From: an uncultured Alistipes sp.
Lineage (GTDB): Bacteria; Bacteroidota; Bacteroidia; Bacteroidales; Rikenellaceae
Reading direction: 5' to 3'
Assembly: GCA_947178455.1 (NCBI GenBank)
Contig: CAMWYI010000002.1
Span: 1 to 43,561, forward strand
DNA length: 43,561 nt
In this document: one piece after another, positions 24,596 through 33,302 of the stretch
How the letters are laid out: every line of letters begins with the position of its first letter
How positions within the stretch are numbered: the first letter of the stretch is position 1
The notes under the pieces: generated by a model
Database searches by the model: none
Told to the model about the DNA's origin: nothing
Seen by the model: the letters and a program-made list of their open reading frames with translations, nothing else
Made by a program: the position numbers and the translations under genes

Positions 24596-27448
24596 ATGAG
24601 AAAATTGCTACTTTTCATCATACCGATCGTCGCGTTTCCGACTGTTGCGCTCGCACAACAATTCTGCAACGTGTCAGGTCGAATCCTTGTCGAGGATTCC
24701 GCAATTCCGATCGGTGAAGCAGTGGTCGAAGTACCCCATCACGGGCTGTGGGCCGTCTCGGACAAGGACGGCCATTTCGTCGTTCGCGGCGTTCCGCGCG
24801 GAAAAACCGGCTTCGTCATCTCCTGCCTCGGCTATGCGACTACCGAAGTCGAGGTCGATGTCATCGCGGGCATGGACGAGCTGCAGCTTCATCTTCCCGA
24901 AGAGAACCTCGCACTGGAAAGCGTGGTCGTGACGGCCCGCGAAGTGCCCGATGCTATGGCCACCTCGCGCACGGTGGGCGAAAAAGCCATCGAACACCTG
25001 CAAATGGTCAATGCGTCGGATATTTCGGCACTGCTGCCGGGCGGCAAGACCGTCAATCCCGACCTGACGCAAAACCTTCCGTTCTCGTTGCGCGACGGCG
25101 GCTCCCCGCTGCTCGGCAATGCTTCGTTCGGCACGGCGGTCGAAGTCGACGGCGTGCGTCTGTCGACCAACGCGTCGCTGGGCGATATGTCCGGTGCCAG
25201 CACCCGCAACATCGCTTCGACCAACATCGAGTCGATCGAAGTCATCACGGGCGTTCCGTCGGCCGAATACGGCGACATCTCGTCGGGTATCGTGAAACTC
25301 AAAACCCGCAAGGGCAAAACGCCTTACACCGTGACGCTGGCGACCAATCCGCGCACGAAACAGGCCTCGTTCTCCAAAGGTTTCGATTTGGGCAGCCGCA
25401 ACGGCGTGCTCAACACCAATGTAGAATATACGCGCGCGACGAAAAACCCCACCTCGCCTTATACCTCGTATTCGCGGGCAGGATTATCGCTCAACTACCA
25501 CAATACGTTCGCCCGCACGGTGCGGTTCGATTTGGGCCTGACGGGCAACCTCGGCGGCATGAACACCAAAGACGACCCCGACGCCCCGAACGGCGAATGG
25601 CAAAAGGTGAAAGACGACGCTATCCGCGCCTACACGACCGTCAACTGGCAGCCCAACCGCAAAGGGCTGACGAGCCTCGATTTCAGCGCGTCGGTCAACT
25701 ACCGCAACAACCACGACCGGCAGCGGCTGCATCCCATTACAGGTACCGAGACTTCTGCCGTACACGCCATGACGCAAGGCTACTACTTCGCCGATATTCT
25801 CCCGTCCGATTATTTCGCCACGAAGAACATCGACTCGCGCGAACTGAACTATGCCGCCGGACTGAAAGCATCGTGGCTCTATTCGTGGGGCGGCGTGCAC
25901 AGCCACACGAAACTCGGCGTCGACTGGCGGGCCGAAGGCAACGTGGGCAAGGGCGAATACTACGACGACCCCGCAACGGCGTCGAACGGCTACCGTCCGC
26001 GTCCCTATACGGACATCCCCTACATGCACAATCTGGCCGGTTATCTCGAAGAGATGCTGACCCTGCCGCTCGGCTCGACCACGCTGCAACTCATGGCCGG
26101 TGTGCGTGCCGAAAAGACATTCATCAAAAATTCGGACTACAAGAATACGAGCAATTTCTCGCCCCGTTTCAACCTGAAATACCGCATCGCCGACTGGCTC
26201 ACCATTCGCGGCGGCTGGGGCATCACCGAGAAACTGCCGTCGTTCGGCATCCTCTATCCCGATCCGAAATACCGCGATTACGAGACATTCAGCTACAAGT
26301 ACGGCGAGCAAATGGCTTCGGTCTATTACACGCAGCCCTACTCCATACTCTATAATCCCGACCTGCGGTGGCAGCGCAACCGCAATGCCGAAGCGGGCGT
26401 CGATTTCCGCGTCGGACGGACGCGGGTTTCGTTGGTCGGCTACTTCAACCGCACGACCCACCCCTATGAGTTGACCGAATCCTACGAGCCGTTCACCTAC
26501 CGCACGATGCAGTTCCCCACGAGCGGCAACCACAACCTGTCGGCGATGCCGGCCAACCCGATTTTCAAGGTCGACAGCCAGACGGGCGACTTGTTCGTGC
26601 GCGACGGCGACGACCCCTCGACCGGCTGGGTACAAATGGAGGAAAAACAGCGCATCACCCAATTCGTGCAGAATACGCAGCAGGGCAACGGTTCGCCCAT
26701 CGACCGCATGGGATTGGAGTTCGTCGTCGAATTTCCGCACATCCAGCCCCTCCGCACCGACCTGCGGTTGGACGGTGCTTACGGCTACACGCACTACGTC
26801 AACCAAGGCGAATGGTGCTACTGGCCCGGATCTTTGACGGAAGACAACGAGTCGAAAGAAAAGAAATTCTACCCCTACGTGGGCATCTATCCCGACACGG
26901 GCGGTTCGTCCATCACCTACAACGGCCGTGAGTCGCATCGGTTCGATGCCAACCTGACCGCCACGACGCACATTCCGTCCATTCGGATGATTATCACGCT
27001 GCGATTAGAAGCCACGCTGTTGCGCCGTCAACAGAACCTCTCGGAGTGGAACGGCATGCCGTATGCGTTCAACGTCAGTGAAGACAGCAAGACTCCTACA
27101 GGCGGCGACATCTACGACGGCAACAGCTACACGGCCATCTGGCCCATCGCCTACATAGACATGGACGGCAACCGTCATCCATTCACTGATGCCGAACGCA
27201 ACGACCCAGTATTCGACGACTTGAAGCGGCGTTCGGGCAACGCCTACCAGTACCGGCTGTCCGACTACAACCCCTATTTCGCAGCCAATCTGAGCATCAC
27301 GAAAGAGATTGGCGACCACGTTTCCATCTCGTTCTACGCCAACAACTTCACCAATTCGCGCAAGTACGTCCGGCCCTATGCCGGAGGCACGGGAGCTATC
27401 TTTACGCCCGAATTCTACTACGGATTGACGGTTCGCATCAAATTCTGA
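24596..27448 (+). CDS. TonB-dependent outer-membrane receptor with carboxypeptidase-like N-terminal domain
   Basis: A 950-residue outer-membrane active transporter. The signal peptide is MRKLLLFIIPIVAFPTVALA; translation from the ATG at 24596 gives it cleanly. A CarboxypepD_reg-like domain follows (VSGRILVEDSAIPIGEAVVE...DGHFVVRGVPRG), then the plug with GTAVEVDGVRLSTN and IESIEVITGVPSAEYGDIS, then a 22-strand type barrel ending in the C-terminal Phe of YYGLTVRIKF. It is not a SusC-type receptor: no SusD partner lies nearby. It heads an operon with a DUF4876 lipoprotein 4 bp downstream, a DUF6850 barrel and a fimbrillin-like lipoprotein. The substrate cannot be read; the downstream Fe-S protein suggests a metal or redox-linked ligand. 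Confidence 0.92.
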   Translation: MRKLLLFIIPIVAFPTVALAQQFCNVSGRILVEDSAIPIGEAVVEVPHHGLWAVSDKDGHFVVRGVPRGKTGFVISCLGYATTEVEVDVIAGMDELQLHLPEENLALESVVVTAREVPDAMATSRTVGEKAIEHLQMVNASDISALLPGGKTVNPDLTQNLPFSLRDGGSPLLGNASFGTAVEVDGVRLSTNASLGDMSGASTRNIASTNIESIEVITGVPSAEYGDISSGIVKLKTRKGKTPYTVTLATNPRTKQASFSKGFDLGSRNGVLNTNVEYTRATKNPTSPYTSYSRAGLSLNYHNTFARTVRFDLGLTGNLGGMNTKDDPDAPNGEWQKVKDDAIRAYTTVNWQPNRKGLTSLDFSASVNYRNNHDRQRLHPITGTETSAVHAMTQGYYFADILPSDYFATKNIDSRELNYAAGLKASWLYSWGGVHSHTKLGVDWRAEGNVGKGEYYDDPATASNGYRPRPYTDIPYMHNLAGYLEEMLTLPLGSTTLQLMAGVRAEKTFIKNSDYKNTSNFSPRFNLKYRIADWLTIRGGWGITEKLPSFGILYPDPKYRDYETFSYKYGEQMASVYYTQPYSILYNPDLRWQRNRNAEAGVDFRVGRTRVSLVGYFNRTTHPYELTESYEPFTYRTMQFPTSGNHNLSAMPANPIFKVDSQTGDLFVRDGDDPSTGWVQMEEKQRITQFVQNTQQGNGSPIDRMGLEFVVEFPHIQPLRTDLRLDGAYGYTHYVNQGEWCYWPGSLTEDNESKEKKFYPYVGIYPDTGGSSITYNGRESHRFDANLTATTHIPSIRMIITLRLEATLLRRQQNLSEWNGMPYAFNVSEDSKTPTGGDIYDGNSYTAIWPIAYIDMDGNRHPFTDAERNDPVFDDLKRRSGNAYQYRLSDYNPYFAANLSITKEIGDHVSISFYANNFTNSRKYVRPYAGGTGAIFTPEFYYGLTVRIKF

Positions 27449-27452
27449 AACC

Positions 27453-28739
27453 ATGAGACACCTATTTATTAAATATGCGGGAGAGCGGATGACGGTCGCG
27501 AAGCACACCGCGCTGACGAAGTTCGGAGCCGTGCTGTTGGCGGCAGTCTTGGCGGTGTCCTGCACCTCGTTCGACGACGCGCATCCCTACGACGGCGACC
27601 TCGCGACGCTCGAAATCGCCAGCGTCTACCCTGCCGATTACGCACCGGCCGAAGGAACCGAAATCAAGGCGACGGAAATCACCAACGGCAGCTACTACAT
27701 CGCCAAAACCGACAATAAGGGTTGCGTGACGTTCCGCATTCCGCGCGGCGCATATCGCATCACCATCGCCGAACAGCGCGAAGGAAACCACCTCAACGGT
27801 ACGCTCGAAGAGGTGCGGCTCACGAGTGCGGGCACGGAACCCGTAAAACTCGAATTGCCCGTATTCCTGTCGATTTCGGGCAAAATCGTCATCAAGGAGA
27901 TTTACTGCGGCGGCTGCCCCCAAGCGCCCCACGACGGCAACCTGCAAAACGACCAGTACGTCATTCTGCACAACAACTACAACCAGACGCAATACCTCGA
28001 CGGATTGTGTTTCGGCACTCTTGCTCCGTATACATCGGCCAGTGACAACAACTGGGTGAAAACAGACAGCAAGGGACAACTCATCTTTCAGGAGTTCGCA
28101 CCTATCATCGAGTGCGTGTGGCAGTTTCAGGGCAAGGGTACCGATTTCCCGCTCGCTCCGGGCGAAGATGCCGTCATCGCCATTCGCGGTGCGGTCGACT
28201 TCACGCAAGACTTTCCGTTATCGGTCAATCTGAACCAAGAAGACTATTTCGCCACGTTTGACCGGTTGAGTTTCTCCAGCAATACCCAGCACCTCACACC
28301 GGGCGACAAGATTCGACCTGAACGTATTTTACGAATGCTCAAAAAACTCAACAAGTCAACAACCGCCTACATCATTGCCATCCAATCGCCTGCTATCGTG
28401 ATTTTCCGACCGAAAGAGGGTTTCGATTTCGCGGCCTACCTCAACGACGACAGCCGTTGCGTCGCGACCGAACCCGGCGGCAATACCAAATGTATCCAAG
28501 TGCCTTGGGAGTGGATTCTGGACGGTGTCGAGGTCTTTTACAGCACCAACAACCACAAACGGCTGAAACCCGAAGTCGACGCGGGAGCATTCCCCTTCTC
28601 GATTCTGTATCAGGGGCACACCGTCCACCGCAAGCTGGACGAAAAAGCCAGTGCCGCCGCCGGATACGAAATCTATGTCGACACGAACAACTCGTCGGAG
28701 GACTTCGAGGAACGTGAAACCCAATCCCTGCACCGATAA
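27453..28739 (+). CDS. DUF4876 surface lipoprotein
   Basis: A 428-residue predicted lipoprotein. A hydrophobic segment GAVLLAAVLAVSC with Cys37 forms the signal and lipobox. An internal ATG at 27489 would give a more compact 25-residue signal and is a real alternative start. Residues about 45-150 form a Ig-like/carboxypeptidase-regulatory-like strand domain (DNKGCVTFRIPRGAYRITI). The DUF4876 part follows: GKIVIKEIYCGGCPQAP, DQYVILHNNYNQTQYLDGLCFGT, and PGEDAVIAIRGAVDFT. Its function is unknown; the family regularly accompanies TonB receptors in Bacteroidota. It starts 4 bp after the receptor stop and ends 4 bp before the next gene. Confidence 0.85.
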   Translation: MRHLFIKYAGERMTVAKHTALTKFGAVLLAAVLAVSCTSFDDAHPYDGDLATLEIASVYPADYAPAEGTEIKATEITNGSYYIAKTDNKGCVTFRIPRGAYRITIAEQREGNHLNGTLEEVRLTSAGTEPVKLELPVFLSISGKIVIKEIYCGGCPQAPHDGNLQNDQYVILHNNYNQTQYLDGLCFGTLAPYTSASDNNWVKTDSKGQLIFQEFAPIIECVWQFQGKGTDFPLAPGEDAVIAIRGAVDFTQDFPLSVNLNQEDYFATFDRLSFSSNTQHLTPGDKIRPERILRMLKKLNKSTTAYIIAIQSPAIVIFRPKEGFDFAAYLNDDSRCVATEPGGNTKCIQVPWEWILDGVEVFYSTNNHKRLKPEVDAGAFPFSILYQGHTVHRKLDEKASAAAGYEIYVDTNNSSEDFEERETQSLHR

Positions 28740-28743
28740 TCCT

Positions 28744-31521
28744 ATGAAACGATACATTGCCATACTGATCTTCGGAGCCGGTCTGCTGATGTGCGGGACG
28801 GCCGCCGCACAGAACAACAGTACGTTGGTGCCGCGCCAAGAGGAACGCGCCATTTGGCAGCGCGCCAACGAGCGCGTCGCCGCCATGAAAGCGGCGCTCA
28901 AAGCGGCGAAACAGGCGGCCGCACAAGCCGAACAGGAACGCGTCGCCGCGCTCAAAGCAGCCCAGCAAGCCAAGAAACAAGCTGCCGAAGAGGCCAAACA
29001 ACAGACCCTGCAAGCCGAACAGGAACACCTTGCAGCGGTGAAAGCGGCCGAACAGCAGCAAAAACAGCAGGCCGAACAGGCGCAGCAACAAGCCCAGCAG
29101 GAGGAACAGCAGCGTGTCGCTGCATTGAAAGCCGCCGAGCAGGAAAAACAGCAGGCACTCGAAGCTGCGCGCCGTGAAGCCGAGCAGGCCGAGCGCGAAC
29201 GGATTGCCGCTATCAAAGCGGCCGAACTACTCGAACGTCAGGCTGCCGAAGAAGCACGCCGCAAGGCCGAACTGGAAGAGCAGCAGCGACTTGCCGAGCT
29301 CAAAGCGGCGGAAGAAGCCGCTATCCGCAAGGAGCAGGAGCAGATTGCCGCTATCAAAGCCGAACGCAAAGCAGCGGAGGAAGCTGCCCGCAAGGCCGAG
29401 CAGGAACGGGCCGCCCAACTGAAAGCCGCCCAGAAAGCTGCCGACAAGGCGAAACGCGAACGCATCGCCGAAATCAAAGCCGAACGCAAGGCCGAAGAAC
29501 AGCAGATTCAGGCAGAGAAAGAGCGGACGCTCGCTTCGCTGAAAGCCGCCAAAGAGACAGCCCGACAGGTTCAGAAAGACCGTATCGCCGCCATTCGGTC
29601 CCAACAGCAGGCCGACAAGCGGGCATTCCGCCGGTCGGAATTGCAGTACGCCGCTTCGTTGAAAGCGCAACAGCAGGCTGCCGACAGCGTGGAGCAGGAG
29701 CGTATCGCCGCCATTACGGCCGAGCGCATCGCCGAGCAACAGCGCATCGCAGCGTTGCGAGAGCCTCAAACAGCCGTCGGTCAAACGGTCGAACTGCCCG
29801 AGCCGCAGCAGATTGCCGCTGCCAAAGCCGACCGCAAGGCGTCCGAGCAAGCCGCACGCAAGGCCCAGCAGGAACAGGCCGCCTCGCTGAAAGCGGCCCA
29901 ACGAGCAGCCCAGCGCACCGAACAGGAGCGCATTGCGGCTGTCAAGACCGAACACAAAGCAGCGGAACAAACGGCACAACAGCCTGTCGAAACGGCCGAA
30001 AAACCTGCACGTAAGCAAGAAACGCTCGCAGCACAGCGTCCGGTCAATGAACCCATCGACGACCTGCAAGCCGTGCGGCACAAACGTTTCGACGACGTAC
30101 AGCGGCACAATGCGTGGAACGACGGTGTGAACGCCGCCGGTATCCGCCAAGACCGCGAAAGCTACTCCTATGCCGAAGTATTCGGACGGAAAGATTGCGG
30201 CGGATTCATGGACTACTCCGATTCGAAAGACAGCTGGACGTTCGGCGCACGCACCGAATCCATCCGTCACTTCGACCGGATTTCGTTCGCCGGCCGCTTC
30301 GAGTACGACTATTTCGACGGCAAAGCGATGTGCGGGTCGATGTTCATGCAGCCCGGCTACTATCCGGTCGATATTCTCGAATTCACGCCCGGCCGCAAAG
30401 TCCGCGAGGACTACGCTTTCACGGGCGCACTTTCGGCCGAGCTCGCCGAGCACTGGACGGGCGGTCTGCGCGCCGACTTCGCAGCGGGCAACTACGCCAA
30501 ACGCAAAGACTTGCGCCACAAGAACAAACGGCTCGATTTCGAGATCGTGCCGGGTGTTCTCTATCACGATAACAACTGGGCCGTCGGTGCCGCCTACTTG
30601 TTCGAGAAGAAGAGCGAGCGCGTCGAAGCCGAAGAAATCGGCATCTCGGCCGAACCCTACGAAGCATTCTTCGACAAAGGTCTGGCCTACGGCACGCTGG
30701 AACGTTGGGACGGCAGCGGCATCCACCTCAACGAAACGGGTCTGACGGGCTTCCCTGTCAAGGAGCTAACGCACGGCGTATCCGTGCAAGGTTCGTGGGG
30801 TCCCTACTACGCCGATGTCACCTACCGCTACCGCAGCGGCGAAACCGGCGAGAAAGACACGCACATGCACGACTTCACGACGTCGCAGGTCACGGCACAC
30901 GGCGTCGCCGCATTCCGCACCGCACGCGCCTTGCACACCGCACGGCTGCGGTTCGACTGGATGTCGCAGGAGAACGACGAACACATCCTGCGCCGCGAAT
31001 CGGTCAACGGCATTTCGACCGTCTTCGACTTGGGTTCGCTGCCTATTTTCGCACGGCGCGGCCTCGATTTGAGCGGTGAGTACCAGTTACAGCAAGGCCG
31101 CACCGACCTGCGCGCCGGAGTGGCCTACGAACGGCTGTCCCGCCGGTCGACGCTGCTCTTCCCCTACTTCCGCGAGCAGACCCTGAACGCGGTGACGCTC
31201 TTCGCACGGGCCCGCGTATCGTACATGGCGTGGGAGTTCAGCGGCGAAGCCGATTTCCGCAAGGGCAGCTTCTCGGAGCAGGCCCGCGCAGAGGAAACCC
31301 TACTCACGCCGAGCGAATACCCCCTGCAACTGACCGATTACTACAACTACACGAACGAGTATCTCACCGCACCGCGCTTGGGCATCGGCGTAGGAGCCCG
31401 TTACTACCTCAACGAGTTCTACTTCGACCTCTCGACGCGCTACGAACACGGTTTCGGACTCGATTTCATCCCGCGTGCGCATCGCGTAGGGGTGCAACTC
31501 TCCGTAGGATACATTTTCTGA
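28744..31521 (+). CDS. Outer-membrane beta-barrel (DUF6850-like) with a 400-residue repetitive coiled-coil N-terminal region
   Basis: A 925-residue exported protein. Signal peptide: MKRYIAILIFGAGLLMCGTAAAQ; the open frame upstream is spurious and the ATG at 28744 is used. Residues 35-435 are almost wholly Ala, Lys, Glu, Gln and Arg with a regular repeat. Four units of exactly 29 residues (63-91, 92-120, 121-149, 150-178) start EQ(E/Q)RxAALKAA. From 197 a 40-residue super-unit appears (197-236, 237-276, 277-316, 353-392) alternating IAAIKAERKA and AASLKAAQ halves, broken once by a Pro segment at 339-352. Residues 447-925 are a beta barrel of the DUF6850 type (NAWNDGVNAAGIRQDRESYS onward), ending VQLSVGYIF. 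The coiled coil could span the periplasm. Other DUF6850 proteins, as far as I know, lack such a region. Confidence 0.85.
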   Translation: MKRYIAILIFGAGLLMCGTAAAQNNSTLVPRQEERAIWQRANERVAAMKAALKAAKQAAAQAEQERVAALKAAQQAKKQAAEEAKQQTLQAEQEHLAAVKAAEQQQKQQAEQAQQQAQQEEQQRVAALKAAEQEKQQALEAARREAEQAERERIAAIKAAELLERQAAEEARRKAELEEQQRLAELKAAEEAAIRKEQEQIAAIKAERKAAEEAARKAEQERAAQLKAAQKAADKAKRERIAEIKAERKAEEQQIQAEKERTLASLKAAKETARQVQKDRIAAIRSQQQADKRAFRRSELQYAASLKAQQQAADSVEQERIAAITAERIAEQQRIAALREPQTAVGQTVELPEPQQIAAAKADRKASEQAARKAQQEQAASLKAAQRAAQRTEQERIAAVKTEHKAAEQTAQQPVETAEKPARKQETLAAQRPVNEPIDDLQAVRHKRFDDVQRHNAWNDGVNAAGIRQDRESYSYAEVFGRKDCGGFMDYSDSKDSWTFGARTESIRHFDRISFAGRFEYDYFDGKAMCGSMFMQPGYYPVDILEFTPGRKVREDYAFTGALSAELAEHWTGGLRADFAAGNYAKRKDLRHKNKRLDFEIVPGVLYHDNNWAVGAAYLFEKKSERVEAEEIGISAEPYEAFFDKGLAYGTLERWDGSGIHLNETGLTGFPVKELTHGVSVQGSWGPYYADVTYRYRSGETGEKDTHMHDFTTSQVTAHGVAAFRTARALHTARLRFDWMSQENDEHILRRESVNGISTVFDLGSLPIFARRGLDLSGEYQLQQGRTDLRAGVAYERLSRRSTLLFPYFREQTLNAVTLFARARVSYMAWEFSGEADFRKGSFSEQARAEETLLTPSEYPLQLTDYYNYTNEYLTAPRLGIGVGARYYLNEFYFDLSTRYEHGFGLDFIPRAHRVGVQLSVGYIF

Positions 31522-31540
31522 CGACGAAAAACAGAGCGAC

Positions 31541-33151
31541 ATGAAAAAACTTTTGATATTCGCACTATCGACCGTCCTGCTGGCAGCCGGTTGCGCCAAA
31601 GAAAGCCTCGACTCGGCGAACAACGCAATCGTCATCGACCCGACGATCGCCGACCCGGAGCTGTTCCCGAAAACGGCGACCCGTGCGACGGATACCGACT
31701 TCGAACACGGCGACCGAATCGGCGTCACCATTCGGGTAGACGGTCAAACGTACCTCAGCAACCGCGAATTTACGTTCGACGGCGCGACGCAATTCTTCAC
31801 CGCACCGAACGTGCGGTGGTACGACGACGCCAGCCGGACAGCGGAACTTTCGGCCTACTATCCCTATCAACCCGGGGGCGAAGCACCCACCGAGTTCGCC
31901 GTGCTGCCCGACCAAAACGGCAACAACTACACCGCATCGGACTTCATCGCCGGTATCAAACAAGGAGTGCGGCCCGACAAGAAAGTCGATTTGGTCTTCA
32001 AGCACAAAATGGCGCGCCTGATTGTCAATGTGACGAACGAAACCGACTCCGATATTGCCGAAATTCTGTTCAAGGGAACCGTCGGCACGGGATGCTACGA
32101 TTGCACGACCTGCGAGCTGTGCGTCAAGGCCGATGCTGCGACCCTCGACATCAAAGCCTGCGAACGTCGGAAAAACGAACTCTACTACGCCCTGCTCATT
32201 CCGCAAAACGGCGTGGAAATCACGGCGTCCGTCACTACGGCCGACGGTGAGGAACGCGAAGAAGCGGTCGAAGACCCGAAGACCGGTTCGACTGCGGTCG
32301 ATTTGGTATCGGGATGCAACCGCGTGTTGGACATGGTCGTTACGCCGGACGGTTTGCGCATCAAGTTGAGCGGCGAAATCCTCCCTTGGGAGGACGGCGA
32401 AGACATCGACACCGACAATGGAGATGACGACGAGGAACCCACCACAGGCACGATTTCGTGGGGGGGGGTCGAATACAAGACCGTAACGTTGAAAGACGGA
32501 CGTACTTGGATGGCCGAGAACCTGCGCTACGTTCCCGCCGGTAAGACGGTATCGAGCGACCCCGCAGACGGCAACGGCATCTGGCACTCCGCAGCCAACG
32601 CCTCGAAAACGGCCGACCCTGCTTTGGACGAAAAAGTCGGTCTGCTTTACGACGCTGCCACCGCATTCGGCACAGCCGAAATCACGGCCGAAAACGCAGC
32701 TTCGTTCGAGGGTTGTCAAGGCATCTGCCCCAATGGCTGGCACATCCCGACCAATGCCGAATTGACCGGTTTGGTAGGTTACAACGCCAATAGCTCCTTA
32801 AAAGACGAAAATGCTCCTTATTACGACAATGGAGGAAACAAAAACCTCCCACTACTCAACGAAGCCGGTTTCAACTGGTGTTTCGCTGGAGCACGAAACC
32901 AAACCAATGTAACGGGGGCGGGGTCTTATTTGGTGAACAACTACGGTAATGTTTACGGCGCAATGACCTACGTTTGGGGTTCGACGCTTCATACAATACA
33001 GACCGATAATACGAGCGGAGCGTTGAAGAACATCCAGTTCTATTCGTTCATGTCGACCCTCAACGACTCGAATAACAAAGTATCGGTCGCTTACGGCAAC
33101 TTCAAGTCCGGTTACTCCGTGCGTTGTATCCAAAACGCGGACGGTCAATAA
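31541..33151 (+). CDS. Fimbrillin-like lipoprotein with C-terminal FISUMP domain
   Basis: A 536-residue surface lipoprotein: signal MKKLLIFALSTVLLAAGC with lipobox LAAGC and Cys18. A fimbrillin-family domain (about 45-285) shows FEHGDRIGVTI, TYLSNREFTFDG, and VDLVFKHKMARLIVNV. Within it a striking CYDCTTCELC places Cys185, 188, 191 and 194 as CxxCxxCxxC. An acidic linker (DGEDIDTDNGDDDEEPT) leads to a Fibrobacter-succinogenes-major (FISUMP) domain: DGRTWMAENLRYVPAG, GICPNGWHIPTNAEL, and the C-terminal SGYSVRCI. A G9 tract at 32460-32468 sits exactly between the two domains. It is the last gene of the TonB operon, closed by the terminator at 33173-33227. Confidence 0.87.
   Translation: MKKLLIFALSTVLLAAGCAKESLDSANNAIVIDPTIADPELFPKTATRATDTDFEHGDRIGVTIRVDGQTYLSNREFTFDGATQFFTAPNVRWYDDASRTAELSAYYPYQPGGEAPTEFAVLPDQNGNNYTASDFIAGIKQGVRPDKKVDLVFKHKMARLIVNVTNETDSDIAEILFKGTVGTGCYDCTTCELCVKADAATLDIKACERRKNELYYALLIPQNGVEITASVTTADGEEREEAVEDPKTGSTAVDLVSGCNRVLDMVVTPDGLRIKLSGEILPWEDGEDIDTDNGDDDEEPTTGTISWGGVEYKTVTLKDGRTWMAENLRYVPAGKTVSSDPADGNGIWHSAANASKTADPALDEKVGLLYDAATAFGTAEITAENAASFEGCQGICPNGWHIPTNAELTGLVGYNANSSLKDENAPYYDNGGNKNLPLLNEAGFNWCFAGARNQTNVTGAGSYLVNNYGNVYGAMTYVWGSTLHTIQTDNTSGALKNIQFYSFMSTLNDSNNKVSVAYGNFKSGYSVRCIQNADGQ
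32460..32468 (+). repeat. Poly-G tract (G9) in the fimbrillin-FISUMP gene
   Basis: Nine consecutive G encode part of Trp-Gly-Gly-Val between the acidic linker and the FISUMP domain. It is the longest G run noticed in the window. Gain or loss of one G would shift the frame and remove the C-terminal domain. Confidence 0.85.
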
Positions 33152-33172
33152 CCTATTCCGCCTATAACCACG

Positions 33173-33227
33173 ACGAGGGAAGCCTGCTACGAGACGAACG
33201 GAATGCGGCTTCCCTCGTGCGGTTTTT
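33173..33227 (+). terminator. Intrinsic terminator after the TonB operon
   Basis: A 12-bp stem ACGAGGGAAGCC (33173-33184) / GGCTTCCCTCGT (33207-33218), with a 22-nt loop, is followed by GCGG and TTTTT (33223-33227). It separates the operon from the Fe-S membrane protein gene, which therefore needs its own promoter or read-through. Confidence 0.85.
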
Positions 33228-33302
33228 GAAAGACGGAGCCCGCGACCGGCCGCTGAACAACCGTCACACAAAAGAAAAACACAAACAAAACAAACCCATA
33301 CC

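Noticed and set aside
28930-30000. Repeats in the coiled-coil gene as a CRISPR array or non-coding satellite
   Set aside because: The reading frame is open throughout and the repeat is conserved at the protein level, not as identical DNA units with spacers.
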